From Sellimonas caecigallum (GTDB lineage Bacteria; Bacillota; Clostridia; Lachnospirales; Lachnospiraceae), in the NCBI RefSeq assembly GCF_019754295.1, contig NZ_VIRV01000010.1:1-64000 (forward strand): a DNA stretch of 64,000 bases, read 5' to 3'. The notes under the pieces are model-generated. The model did no database searches. It worked only from the letters and a program-made list of their open reading frames with translations, and was not told the origin of the DNA. The position numbers and the translations under genes are program-made. Positions 42,581-51,572 of the stretch are shown in pieces (the first letter of the stretch is position 1; each line of letters starts with the position of its first letter).

Positions 42581-43654
42581 ATGAATGACAGAATTGCACG
42601 AGTATTAGAAAAAATGGAGGAAAAAGGACTTACGCAGCTGATCGTTTCTGATCCTTTGAGTATCCGCTTCCTGACAGGGATCATGGTAAACCCGGGCGAA
42701 AGGTTATACGCATTGATCCTCAGAACAAACGGAAAGCACACGATGCTTCTCAACTACTTATATTTTGTAAAGGATACGGGATTTGAAGAAGTATGGTTCT
42801 CTGATATGGAAGACCAGATTTCTATCATCGCAGATCAGATCGATCCATCTCAGACACTTGGTATCGATAAGACATGGCCGGCACGTTTCCTTATCCCGTT
42901 GCAGGAAAAACTTCCGCAGCTTAAGACTGTATGGGGTTCAGACTGTGTAGATGGTGTCCGCGCAGTGAAAAATGAAGAAGAGATCGCGATCATGAAGAAA
43001 GCCTCTGAAATCAACGATGCGGTTATGGAAAAAGTTGCTGATTACATAAAAGAAGGAATGACAGAAAAGCAGATCGCAGATTTTATTGAAGCTGAATATA
43101 TGGCAGCCGGAGCAACTGGATTAAGCTTCGACACGATCGTATGTTTCGGGCCGAATGCAGCCGATCAGCATCATATGCCAAGCGATACAAGAACATTGAA
43201 AGCTGGCGAATGTGTGCTGATTGATATGGGATGTGTTTGGAATGGTTACTGTTCTGATATGACAAGAACATTCTACTGCAAATCTGCAGACCCGGAACAG
43301 ACAGAGATTCACGACATTGTTCGCGAAGCTGTTCTGAGAGCAGAATCCGTAATCAAACCAGGCGTACGTTTCTGCGATATTGACGCACAGGCAAGAGATT
43401 ATATCGATGAAAAAGGATACAGCGAATACTGGAAAATCCGTCTTGGTCACTTCATCGGACAGGAAGACCACGAATATGGTGATGTCAGCCCGATCAACAC
43501 AAATGTTGCAGAACCGGGCATGATCTTCTCCATCGAACCGGGTATCTACCTGGAAGGAAAATATGGAGTACGAATCGAAGATCTCGTACTGGTAACAGAA
43601 GATGGACATGAACTTCTGAATGCTGTCGACAAAAAATGGCGTATTGTCGGCTAA
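42581..43654 (+). CDS. M24 family peptidase (Xaa-Pro aminopeptidase/dipeptidase-like)
   Basis: A 357-residue metallopeptidase with an N-terminal creatinase-like domain (1-120) and a C-terminal pita-bread domain. Metal ligands are in VLIDMGCVWNGYCSDMTRT (two Asp), GHFIGQEDHE (His), SIEPGIY (Glu) and GVRIEDLVLV (Glu). It probably cuts dipeptides or peptides with Pro in second position. AAAGGAG lies 9-10 bases before the ATG at 42581. It is a single gene with its own promoter. Confidence 0.9.
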   Translation: MNDRIARVLEKMEEKGLTQLIVSDPLSIRFLTGIMVNPGERLYALILRTNGKHTMLLNYLYFVKDTGFEEVWFSDMEDQISIIADQIDPSQTLGIDKTWPARFLIPLQEKLPQLKTVWGSDCVDGVRAVKNEEEIAIMKKASEINDAVMEKVADYIKEGMTEKQIADFIEAEYMAAGATGLSFDTIVCFGPNAADQHHMPSDTRTLKAGECVLIDMGCVWNGYCSDMTRTFYCKSADPEQTEIHDIVREAVLRAESVIKPGVRFCDIDAQARDYIDEKGYSEYWKIRLGHFIGQEDHEYGDVSPINTNVAEPGMIFSIEPGIYLEGKYGVRIEDLVLVTEDGHELLNAVDKKWRIVG

Positions 43655-43726
43655 CGACAGGGGAAAATTGGAACTCTTTTCCTGATTAAAATCGATATAT
43701 TTACAAAAACTTAAGAATACCCCTTT

Positions 43727-43754
43727 TTGAATTCTAAGATTTATCGGATACAAT
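43727..43754 (+). promoter_or_regulatory. Promoter for the 161-residue exported protein
   Basis: TTGAAT (43727-43732), 16 bases, TACAAT (43749-43754), 36 bases before the ATG. Confidence 0.55.
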
Positions 43755-43789
43755 ATCCATAGACTACAAATTCAGAAAGGGGTATTTTG

Positions 43790-44275
43790 ATGTATAAAAA
43801 GAGATGGGTATTAGGCCTGCTGATTTTAGTGATGCTTGGTATACTTATTATTTATGCTGAAAAAATATCTGTGCTTGAAGAAGACCCGCAGATTGCAGAA
43901 AATATTGTCGGAGAACTGAAGGCCGGGAATAAAATTGATTTCCAGAAGATCATCGATGGCGAATGGGACAGCATGGTAATAGTTGGTCCATATACGCCAA
44001 GAAAAAAAGCAGAAAAATTCTGTAATGTCAAGCTCGATAAAATCAAACATTATCGAATGGATTACAGCGACAGCGAAACGCTTCTTGTATTCTGCAAAGG
44101 CAGACAGGTGTTGAAATATGCGTATTTAAAGAATCAAACTGCATCCATAGACTGGAGTCAGAGCAGGGGAGAATTTCATCTTATGGCATTCCCAAAAACT
44201 GCTTCCACATTTCGAGTCGTTGAGCAGCGAAAAGGAAAAGAGTCAAAGAGACTGATCTTATTGAAGGAAAATTAG
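43790..44275 (+). CDS. Unknown membrane-anchored or exported protein
   Basis: A 161-residue protein with a basic start (MYKKRW), one hydrophobic segment (VLGLLILVMLGILIIYA, residues 7-23) and an outside domain of about 135 residues. The domain begins with a helical part (EEDPQIAENIVGELKAG) and continues as probable beta sheet ending FRVVEQRKGKESKRLILL. No lipobox Cys or catalytic motif is seen, and no family is recognised. AAGGGG lies 7-8 bases before the ATG. It precedes the cobalamin leader but has its own promoter. Confidence 0.65.
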   Translation: MYKKRWVLGLLILVMLGILIIYAEKISVLEEDPQIAENIVGELKAGNKIDFQKIIDGEWDSMVIVGPYTPRKKAEKFCNVKLDKIKHYRMDYSDSETLLVFCKGRQVLKYAYLKNQTASIDWSQSRGEFHLMAFPKTASTFRVVEQRKGKESKRLILLKEN

Positions 44276-44278
44276 ATA

Positions 44279-44307
44279 TTGATTTTTGCACACCATTGTG
44301 TGATAAT
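44279..44307 (+). promoter_or_regulatory. Promoter of the cobalamin operon
   Basis: TTGATT (44279-44284), 17 bases, GATAAT (44302-44307). It starts a few bases after the preceding gene's stop and places the transcript start just before the riboswitch. Confidence 0.5.
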
Positions 44308-44329
44308 AAAAATCAATTGAATAAGAAAA

Positions 44330-44545
44330 CGACAGGTGTCAGATAAGAAACCGAAGTTTCTTGATCTGGTGAAAAGGGAAACAGGTGCGAATCCTGTACG
44401 AACTCGTCACTGTATTTAGGGAGCGCAGGCCATTGTGTCACTGAGAAATCGGGAAGACGGCCGGGCGCGATGAACTGTAAGTCAGGAGACCTGCCTGCCG
44501 TTGTACGGGATGTAATTCCAGACCACGAGTAATTGGTTGTACATA
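44330..44545 (+). promoter_or_regulatory. Cobalamin riboswitch
   Basis: The B12 box core TCAGGAGACCTGCC is at 44482-44495, and the upstream conserved core GGGAAACAGGTGCGAATCC at 44376-44394, in the order expected of the adenosylcobalamin aptamer. Boundaries are approximate. It lies 5' of a 20-gene cobalamin uptake and synthesis run and is followed by a hairpin terminator at 44601, so ligand binding probably causes early termination. The leader between 44276 and 44705 contains no gene. Confidence 0.92.
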
Positions 44546-44600
44546 GAAAGCGAAACGAACAAAAAGATGTTGTCTTTTATTTGGTTTGGCTTTTATTTTG

Positions 44601-44635
44601 CAGTCCGTTTACATTTTGTAAATGGACTGTTTTGT
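44601..44635 (+). terminator. Terminator of the riboswitch expression platform
   Basis: CAGTCCGTTTACA, loop TTTTG, TAAATGGACTG, then TTTTGTTG. It lies about 70 bases before the first gene of the operon and is the likely ligand-controlled stop. Confidence 0.8.
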
Positions 44636-44705
44636 TGTGGCACTCTTTTTTATGGGATGATATCCGGTATTTTATTCATATCATAAAAGAATGGAGGAAA
44701 ACAGC

Positions 44706-45899
44706 ATGAAAAAACAAATCGCTGCTTTGCTTACAGCAGCGCTCCTTGGACTGCCTATCCTTTCCGGATGTGCAGGAACAGATACAGCAAAAGAAGCGGA
44801 GCAGAAATCTGAGGAGAAAAAAAGCGCTGATCAGAAAGCAGCAGATGCAGTGGCAGAACTGATCGACATGATCTATGTGCAAAAGAGAACAGACAAGACC
44901 GATGCACAATGTATTGAGGCAAAGGAAGCATGGGATGCACTGACAAACACACAAAAGAAACTTGTGGAAGGAGAAAACGCAGATCCGGATTATTTTGGCA
45001 GAGATACCGGAGACGCATCCAAAGACGATCCACGAAATCAGGACAGAATAGGGGAGAAGGAACTTCTTGTCGTCAGCTTTGGAACTTCTTTTAACGACAG
45101 CCGGACGGAGGACATCAAAGGAATTGAAGATGCCCTGCAGGCAGCGTACACGGATTGGTCTGTGAGAAGAGCTTTTACCTCCCAAATTATCATCAATCAT
45201 ATCCAGTCAAGAGATGACGAGAAGATCGACAATATGCAGCAGGCATTGGATCGCGCTGTGGCAAACAAAGTAAAGCACCTTGTGATTCAGCCGACACATC
45301 TCATGCATGGAGCAGAGTACGATGAATTGGTAAAGGCAGTGGAGGGGTACCAGGATCAGTTTGCAACTGTCAAAATTGCAGAGCCGCTCTTAGGGGAAGT
45401 GGGATCCGACGCGACAGTCATCAACGAGTCCAAAGAAGCGGTGGCAAAAGCAGTGACTGCGGCCGCAGTAAAAGATGCCGGATACACAGACTTAAATGCG
45501 GCAAAGAAAGATGGAACTGCATTTGTACTTTTAGGACACGGCACTTCACATACAGCAAAAGTGTCTTACAGTCAGATGCAGACGCAGATGGATGTTCTGG
45601 GATACGACAACGTCTATATCGGTACAGTGGAAGGAGCCCCGGAAGAAACCGCATGTGAAGCAGTGATGGATGCGGTCGCAGGAGCTGGATATCAAAAAGT
45701 GGTTCTACGTCCTCTGATGGTGGTGGCTGGAGATCATGCCAGCAACGATATGGCAGGAGATGAGGAAGACTCTTGGAAAAGTATATTCGAGGCATCAGGA
45801 AAATTTGATTCCATAGATGTACAGATTTCCGGACTTGGATCCATTTCAGAAATACAGAAACTTTATGTTTCACATACAAAAGCAGTAATGAATGAATAA
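44706..45899 (+). CDS. cbiK: Exported CbiK-like sirohydrochlorin cobaltochelatase lipoprotein
   Basis: A 397-residue protein. The signal peptide ends in lipobox LSGC (Cys22), followed by an acidic Lys/Glu/Ala linker and a helical segment (to about residue 110). Residues about 115-395 are a CbiK/chelatase domain: LLVVSFGTSFNDSR, VIQPTHLMHGAEYD and LLGHGTSH carry the metal-handling His residues, and LRPLMVVAGDHASNDMAG is the family's late block. CbiK inserts cobalt into sirohydrochlorin in the cytoplasm. An exported form is known in Desulfovibrio, and a CbiK-like lipoprotein (IhtB) binds haem in Porphyromonas. It may handle tetrapyrroles or cobalt on the cell surface. GGAGGAAA precedes the ATG at 44706. 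Confidence 0.85.
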   Translation: MKKQIAALLTAALLGLPILSGCAGTDTAKEAEQKSEEKKSADQKAADAVAELIDMIYVQKRTDKTDAQCIEAKEAWDALTNTQKKLVEGENADPDYFGRDTGDASKDDPRNQDRIGEKELLVVSFGTSFNDSRTEDIKGIEDALQAAYTDWSVRRAFTSQIIINHIQSRDDEKIDNMQQALDRAVANKVKHLVIQPTHLMHGAEYDELVKAVEGYQDQFATVKIAEPLLGEVGSDATVINESKEAVAKAVTAAAVKDAGYTDLNAAKKDGTAFVLLGHGTSHTAKVSYSQMQTQMDVLGYDNVYIGTVEGAPEETACEAVMDAVAGAGYQKVVLRPLMVVAGDHASNDMAGDEEDSWKSIFEASGKFDSIDVQISGLGSISEIQKLYVSHTKAVMNE

Positions 45900-45914
45900 G
45901 AGGGTTAGACAGTT

Positions 45915-46775
45915 ATGAAGAAAAAAATAATTACATTAATATGCATTTCTCTTTTGTCCAGTGCACTGATCAGTGGCTGCAGCGGACAAGACACGGAAAA
46001 GACGGCGGATAAAAAGGAAGCTGTCACTTCCCAGCAGAGCAAAAAAGCGGCGTTGGAAGACGGGGTATATTCTGCAGAATTTCACACTGACAGCGGAATG
46101 TTTCATGTAAATGAGGCCCATGACGGAAAAGGAACATTGACCGTAAAAGATGGGGAGATGACAATCCACATTTCCCTTGTTTCCAAAAATATTTTGAATT
46201 TATTTCCTGGCCTTGCAGAAGATGCAAAAAAGGAGGGAGCTAAAGTTCTGGAACCTACCACAGATACGGTAACCTACAGTGACGGTTACACAGAAGAAGT
46301 GTACGGTTTTGATGTTCCTGTTCCAGAACTGGAAAAGGAATTCGATCTTGCCCTGATCGGAAAAAAGGGAAAATGGTATGACCATAAAGTAAGTGTCTCC
46401 AACCCGGTCAAGGTGGAGGAAGAAAACGAAAACGGAACCTCTTCCAACAGTGAACCGGTCTCCGTGGATATGGAGGACGGGGAGTATGAGGTTGAGGTTA
46501 CGTTGGAAGGAGGAAGCGGCAGAGCAAGCGTATCCTCCCCGGCAGTCCTGCTTGTAAAAAACAGAAAGGCATATGCTCGAATCGAGTGGAGCAGCCCAAA
46601 TTACGATTATATGAAAATCGGGACAGAGATTTATTATCCAGTCAACACGGAGGGAAACTCCACTTTCGAGATCCCAGTAAGTGTGTTTGATAAGAAAATG
46701 ACGGTTATCGCAGACACGACTGCCATGGGCACACCTCATGAGATCGAGTACACACTGACCTTTCATCTGGAATAA
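45915..46775 (+). CDS. Lipoprotein with two related beta domains (putative ligand binder)
   Basis: A 286-residue lipoprotein: signal peptide with lipobox ISGC (Cys22), a Lys/Glu/Gln linker, then two domains of about 110 residues. Domain 1 runs DGVYSAEFHTDSG to KVSVSNPV; domain 2 runs DGEYEVEVTLEGGSG to YTLTFHLE and has conserved-looking IEWSSPNYDYM and TTAMGTPHEIEY. Both share the D-G-x-Y start, a V-K-(D/N) turn and a late beta segment, hinting at duplication and a NEAT-like or similar fold. Similar proteins occur beside metal or haem importers. Function here is inferred: binding of a corrinoid, porphyrin or cobalt for the adjacent importer. Confidence 0.65.
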   Translation: MKKKIITLICISLLSSALISGCSGQDTEKTADKKEAVTSQQSKKAALEDGVYSAEFHTDSGMFHVNEAHDGKGTLTVKDGEMTIHISLVSKNILNLFPGLAEDAKKEGAKVLEPTTDTVTYSDGYTEEVYGFDVPVPELEKEFDLALIGKKGKWYDHKVSVSNPVKVEEENENGTSSNSEPVSVDMEDGEYEVEVTLEGGSGRASVSSPAVLLVKNRKAYARIEWSSPNYDYMKIGTEIYYPVNTEGNSTFEIPVSVFDKKMTVIADTTAMGTPHEIEYTLTFHLE

Positions 46776-46823
46776 CAGGATTGGTCTTTGATGTCTCCTT
46801 ATTTTCAGGAAGGAACAGATGGA

Positions 46824-47978
46824 ATGACAAAGAAATCAGGATTTTTTCTCCTCATTTGTATGATAAGTACCCTTATATTGGTATCTTGCGGAAAGGCAAA
46901 GGATGCCAACGGCCAGCCAGATGACGTACAGATCAGTACGTCTCTGACATATGATCACAGTATGGAACTCGACTATGCAAAGGAATTTTCAGTGGATTAC
47001 TATGACGGAGGCTATGCACTGATTACGATATCCGATGAAAGCCGTTTTTTGGTTGTTCCGAAAAAGCGACCGATTCCAAAAGACCTTTCAGAAGACATCG
47101 TGATACTAAAACAGCCAATCGACCATATTTACCTCGTGGCATCCGCTGTCATGGATATGTTCTGCTCGCTGGATGGGCTGGATTCCATCCGGCTGTCCGG
47201 CACAAAAGAAGAGGGATGGTATATCGAAGAGGCAAAAAAGGCGATGGCTTCCGGGGCTATAGAATATGCCGGAAAATACAATATGCCGGATTACGAAAAA
47301 ATTGTAGATGTGGGATGTGATCTTGCGGTAGAATCCACCATGATCCTTCACTCCCCGGATGTAAAAGAGAAACTCGAAAAAATAGGGATTCCAGTTCTGG
47401 TGGACCGCTCCAGCTACGAAGAGCATCCGCTTGGAAGGACTGAATGGGTCAAGCTTTACGGGGTGCTTTTAGGGAAAGAAGAGAGAGCTTTGCAGGCATT
47501 TGCAGAACAAAAAGCAGCTTTGGAATCGGTAACAAAAGCTGAGAGAACCGACAAGACGGTGGCATTTTTCTATATTACATCCAACGAAACGGCAAGCGTC
47601 CGCAAATCCGGAGATTATGTGGCAAAGATGATCGATCTTGCAGGAGGAAAGTATATTTTTTCCAATCTTGAGGATGACAGCGCTTCCTCTTCGGTAAACA
47701 TGCAGCTGGAAGAGTTTTACGTAAGGGCAAAAGATGCCGATTATCTGATCTATAACAGTACTATCGACGGCGGTGTACGATCTATGAAAGAATTTTTAAA
47801 GAAAAGCCCGTTATTAAAAGAATTTAAGGCGGTACAGGATGGAAACGTTTATTGCACAACACAGAATTTATATCAGGATTCCATGAAACTCGGAACAGTA
47901 ATCTTGGATTTTCACAATATGCTTACAGCGGAGGAGCAAAATGAAGCTACATTTACCTACTTGTTCAGGTTGGAATAA
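46824..47978 (+). CDS. BtuF/FepB-type ABC transporter substrate-binding lipoprotein
   Basis: A 384-residue lipoprotein with lipobox VSCG and a PF01497-type periplasmic-binding fold used for cobalamin, haem and siderophores. Visible segments are DYYDGGYALITI, the HIYLVASAVMDM block, a long connecting helix, and LIYNSTIDGG / VYCTTQNLYQ near the end. GGAAGG lies before the ATG at 46824; the frame is open from 46788 without support. Its end overlaps the permease by 38 bases. Ligand is inferred as a corrinoid from the riboswitch and neighbours. Confidence 0.85.
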   Translation: MTKKSGFFLLICMISTLILVSCGKAKDANGQPDDVQISTSLTYDHSMELDYAKEFSVDYYDGGYALITISDESRFLVVPKKRPIPKDLSEDIVILKQPIDHIYLVASAVMDMFCSLDGLDSIRLSGTKEEGWYIEEAKKAMASGAIEYAGKYNMPDYEKIVDVGCDLAVESTMILHSPDVKEKLEKIGIPVLVDRSSYEEHPLGRTEWVKLYGVLLGKEERALQAFAEQKAALESVTKAERTDKTVAFFYITSNETASVRKSGDYVAKMIDLAGGKYIFSNLEDDSASSSVNMQLEEFYVRAKDADYLIYNSTIDGGVRSMKEFLKKSPLLKEFKAVQDGNVYCTTQNLYQDSMKLGTVILDFHNMLTAEEQNEATFTYLFRLE

Positions 47979-48984
47979 AAAAATAAAATATACGGTCTTG
48001 TTTGGAATCTTATTTCTGATTGTGATCTTTTTTCTGTTTCTAAACATCAGCATCGGCAGCGTCTCTGTCCCGTTTTCAGAAATCGTGGAAACCCTGGCGG
48101 GAAATGGAGAAGATATGTTCCGCAACATCATTATTGAAATCCGTTTTCCACGTAGCGTGGCAGCGATCATCCTGGGCGGTGCACTGGGACTTTCCGGTTT
48201 TTTACTCCAGACTTTTTTTCATAATCCCATCGCAGGGCCGTATGTGCTTGGCATCTCCTCGGGATCGAAACTTGCAGTTGCCATTGTCATGGTAGTCTTT
48301 CTCCGATTTGGCATCCGTATCAGTTCGGTTCTCATGATCCTGGCCGCTTTTGCAGGCGCAATGCTTTCTATGGGATTTGTCCTTCTGATTTCCAGATGGC
48401 TCCCTCAGACTGCGATGCTCGTTGTAAGCGGTATTATGATCGGATATATCTGCTCAGCAGTCACAGACTTGATCGTGACATTTGCGGAGGATTCGGATAT
48501 CGTGAATCTTCACAACTGGTCCATGGGGAGTTTTTCCGGGATTTCATGGAGCAACGTGGCAGTCATGATCATTGTTGTGGCAGCGGCAGGCGGATTGACC
48601 TTTCTGATGTCCAAGCCTATCTCGGCTTATCAGATGGGAGAGTCTTACGCAGAAAGCATGGGGGTAAATATCCGGTCTTTTCGGATTGCGCTTGTGCTTT
48701 TGTCCAGCATGCTTTCGGCCTGTGTGACAGCCTTTGCAGGTCCTGTTTCCTTTGTTGGCATTGCGGTTCCACAGATCATGAAGAGGATGTTTCACACGGC
48801 AAAACCTCTTTTCATGATACCGGCTTGTTTTTTGGGCGGTGCTGTGTGGTGCCTGTTCTGTGATCTTATTGCGCGCACACTATTTGCACCTACCGAGCTT
48901 TCCATCAGCACGGTCACAGCAATCTTCGGTGTGCCGGTGGTCATTTATGTGATGATATGCAGAAAAAAGGAGCGTCCGGATTGA
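47941..48984 (+). CDS. FecCD/BtuC-type ABC transporter permease
   Basis: A 347-residue permease with about 9-10 membrane segments. Motifs IRFPRSVAAIILGGALGLSG and NPIAGPYVLGISSGSKLAV are FecCD-family hallmarks; the ATPase-contact region is PVSFVGIAVPQIMKRM. The start at 47941 has GGAGGAGC upstream and overlaps the binding-protein gene, so the two are coupled. With the flanking genes it forms a BtuFCD-type importer. Confidence 0.92.
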   Translation: MKLHLPTCSGWNKKIKYTVLFGILFLIVIFFLFLNISIGSVSVPFSEIVETLAGNGEDMFRNIIIEIRFPRSVAAIILGGALGLSGFLLQTFFHNPIAGPYVLGISSGSKLAVAIVMVVFLRFGIRISSVLMILAAFAGAMLSMGFVLLISRWLPQTAMLVVSGIMIGYICSAVTDLIVTFAEDSDIVNLHNWSMGSFSGISWSNVAVMIIVVAAAGGLTFLMSKPISAYQMGESYAESMGVNIRSFRIALVLLSSMLSACVTAFAGPVSFVGIAVPQIMKRMFHTAKPLFMIPACFLGGAVWCLFCDLIARTLFAPTELSISTVTAIFGVPVVIYVMICRKKERPD

Positions 48985-48985
48985 T

Positions 48986-50104
48986 ATGCAAAATTATTTC
49001 TTTTATACTAAAAACATGACCGTGGGCTATGACGGTGTCCCGCTGATCCGGGATATCCAGATTGAAATCAAAAGAGGAGAGATCCTGACTTTGATCGGGC
49101 CAAACGGCGCTGGAAAATCTACCATCTTAAAAAGTATCATCGGACAGCTTTCGCTTCTTAACGGGAAAGTGCAGCTGGAAGAAGTATGCATCAATAGACT
49201 GTCGGAGAAAGAGCGTGCCAAAAGGCTGTCTGTCGTGCTGACAGAGCGGATCCACCCGGAAATGATGACTTGCGAAGAGGTGGTGGCGATGGGAAGATAT
49301 CCCTATACGGGGCGTCTTGGAATTCTGTCTGAGACGGACAAAAAAGCAGTCCAGAGGGCAATGGAAACAGTCCGTACGGAGGAACTGGCTGAAAAAGAAT
49401 TCTTAACGCTGAGCGACGGCCAGAAGCAGCGTATTCTTCTGGCGAAAGCCATTGCGCAGGATCCGGATGTACTCGTGCTTGATGAACCGACCTCTTTTTT
49501 GGATGTGCGGTATAAGCTGGAGTTTTTGTCCGTTCTCCAGGAAATGACAAAAAAGAAGAACCTTACGGTCATTATGTCTTTGCATGAGTTGGATCTGGCA
49601 GAGAGGATCTCAGATAAGATCCTTTGTGTGAAAGGAGAATATGTAGATCGTTTCGGTCCTCCGGAGAACGTTTTTCTCCCGGGATATATCAAAGAATTGT
49701 ATGGGATTACAACAGGAACTTTCGATGAGTGTTCCGGAAGAGTGGAGCTGCCTGCCGTACATGGAATCCCTCGCGTGTTTGTGATTGGAGGAAATGGAAG
49801 CGGAATTCCGATTTACCGCAGACTGCAAAGAGAGGGGATCCCTTTTTCAGCAGGTATTTTGTGGGAAAATGACAAAGATACACCTGTAGCGGAAGCTCTC
49901 TCTGAACGAGTGATAAAAGAACAGGCATACTGTCCCATCAGACAAGATACAGTAGTGTGTGCCAAGGAAGAGATTGACCGCTGCCGACATGTCATCTGCA
50001 CACTTACTGACTTTGGTGAATGGAATAAAGAAAATAAAAAGCTGCTCCTGTATGCGAAAGACAGGGGAAAACTATTGGAAGGAGAGAGGATATGGCAAAA
50101 GTGA
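48986..50104 (+). CDS. BtuD-type ABC ATPase with an extra C-terminal domain
   Basis: A 372-residue ATPase. Residues 1-255 are a FecE/BtuD cassette: Walker [10 protein letters not shown], signature LSDGQKQR (Asp where Gly is usual), Walker [13 protein letters not shown] and switch MSLHELD. Residues about 258-372 are an added domain ([16 protein letters not shown], then [32 protein letters not shown]) with a Gly-rich, Rossmann-like start, absent from E. coli BtuD. It may sense a ligand or a nucleotide. The stop overlaps cobQ by 13 bases, linking import and synthesis genes. Confidence 0.88.
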   Translation: MQNYFFYTKNMTVGYDGVPLIRDIQIEIKRGEILTLIGPNGAGKSTILKSIIGQLSLLNGKVQLEEVCINRLSEKERAKRLSVVLTERIHPEMMTCEEVVAMGRYPYTGRLGILSETDKKAVQRAMETVRTEELAEKEFLTLSDGQKQRILLAKAIAQDPDVLVLDEPTSFLDVRYKLEFLSVLQEMTKKKNLTVIMSLHELDLAERISDKILCVKGEYVDRFGPPENVFLPGYIKELYGITTGTFDECSGRVELPAVHGIPRVFVIGGNGSGIPIYRRLQREGIPFSAGILWENDKDTPVAEALSERVIKEQAYCPIRQDTVVCAKEEIDRCRHVICTLTDFGEWNKENKKLLLYAKDRGKLLEGERIWQK

Positions 50105-51558
50105 TCATGGTACAAGGAACGATGTCAAATGCAGGAAAAAGTTTGATCTGTGCCGGACTTTGCCGCATTTTTGTGCAGGATGGGTATAGGGCGGCGCCTT
50201 TCAAATCCCAGAATATGGCTCTCAATTCCTATATCACAGAAGAAGGGCTGGAGATGGGGAGAGCCCAGGTCATGCAGGCGGAAGCGGCAAAAATAGCTCC
50301 GCTTGTCTGTATGAATCCAATCCTTTTAAAGCCGACGACGGATATGGGTTCCCAGGTCATTGTAAATGGAGAAGTGCTTGGAAATATGCCGGCAAAAGAA
50401 TATTTTTCGTACAAGAAAAGGCTGATCCCGGAAATCAAGAAAGCTTTCCGGAAACTTTCGTCCATGTCAGATATTATCGTCATCGAAGGAGCCGGAAGTC
50501 CGGCAGAGATCAATTTAAAAGAAAATGACATTGTAAATATGGGGATGGCCAAACTTGCAGATGCTCCGGTGCTTCTTGTGGGAGATATCGACAGAGGCGG
50601 TGTGTTTGCACAGCTGATCGGGACACTCTCGCTCCTTCCGGATGAAGAACGATCCCGTGTCAAAGGGCTGATCATCAATAAGTTCCGCGGCGACAAGACG
50701 ATTCTTGATCCTGGGATTCAAATGCTGGAACAGCGAGGAAACGTCCCGGTGGTAGGAGTCGTACCTTATACACCGCTTTCCCTCGAAGATGAGGACAGTC
50801 TGACAATCCGATTTGACCGCAAAAAAAGGGGAATGATCGATCTGGCAGTTATACGCTGCCCGAGAATTTCCAATTTTACAGACTTTAATGTGTTTGAGCA
50901 GAATGAATCCGTGACGGTACGGTATGTGACTTCCGTATCTGAGCTGGGAGATCCGGACATGATTTTCCTGCCTGGCAGCAAAAATACAATGGGGGATCTG
51001 CGTTGGATGCGGGAAAACGGATTGGAAGCAGCTGTCAAGAAAAAATCCCAGGATACGATCATCTTTGGAATCTGCGGAGGCTATCAGATGCTTGGAAAGC
51101 AGATCTGTGACCCATATCACGTAGAAGAAGGCGGCCAGATGAGAGGAATGGAACTCCTCCCTGTGGAGACGACCTTGCATCAGGAAAAAACAAGGACCCA
51201 AAAGAAGTCATCCCTTCATCAAATCCGTGGAAGGCTTTCCTGTCTGAGCGGCATGGAAGTTTCCGGATATGAAATCCACATGGGAAATACAAGCACAGAA
51301 AAAAGCGGGGCGGAACACCTCGTCCTTTCCAATGGAAATGTGTATGGAACATACCTGCACGGAATTTTTGATGCGGAAGGAATCGCAGCAGCCATCCTTT
51401 CGGCGCTGGCAAAAGAGAAAGGTATTCATTGCGACACAGACGGGATGTACTCGTACAGACAGTTGAAAGAAATACAGTACGATAAGTTGGCGGACACACT
51501 GCGCAAGTATCTGGATATGGACGCAATCTACGGGATGCTCAGGGAATCCAGGTTGTAG
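50092..51558 (+). CDS. cobQ: Cobyric acid synthase
   Basis: A 488-residue glutamine amidotransferase that amidates four side chains (b, d, e, g) of adenosylcobyrinic diamide. The ATP-binding N-terminal domain begins [15 protein letters not shown] and has [11 protein letters not shown]. The glutaminase domain has the nucleophile Cys in [10 protein letters not shown] (about residue 330) and a late His in YLHGIFD. Also called CbiP. GGAAGGAGAG lies upstream inside the ATPase gene. Confidence 0.95.
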   Translation: MAKVIMVQGTMSNAGKSLICAGLCRIFVQDGYRAAPFKSQNMALNSYITEEGLEMGRAQVMQAEAAKIAPLVCMNPILLKPTTDMGSQVIVNGEVLGNMPAKEYFSYKKRLIPEIKKAFRKLSSMSDIIVIEGAGSPAEINLKENDIVNMGMAKLADAPVLLVGDIDRGGVFAQLIGTLSLLPDEERSRVKGLIINKFRGDKTILDPGIQMLEQRGNVPVVGVVPYTPLSLEDEDSLTIRFDRKKRGMIDLAVIRCPRISNFTDFNVFEQNESVTVRYVTSVSELGDPDMIFLPGSKNTMGDLRWMRENGLEAAVKKKSQDTIIFGICGGYQMLGKQICDPYHVEEGGQMRGMELLPVETTLHQEKTRTQKKSSLHQIRGRLSCLSGMEVSGYEIHMGNTSTEKSGAEHLVLSNGNVYGTYLHGIFDAEGIAAAILSALAKEKGIHCDTDGMYSYRQLKEIQYDKLADTLRKYLDMDAIYGMLRESRL

Positions 51559-51572
51559 AAGGGAAGGCAGAA

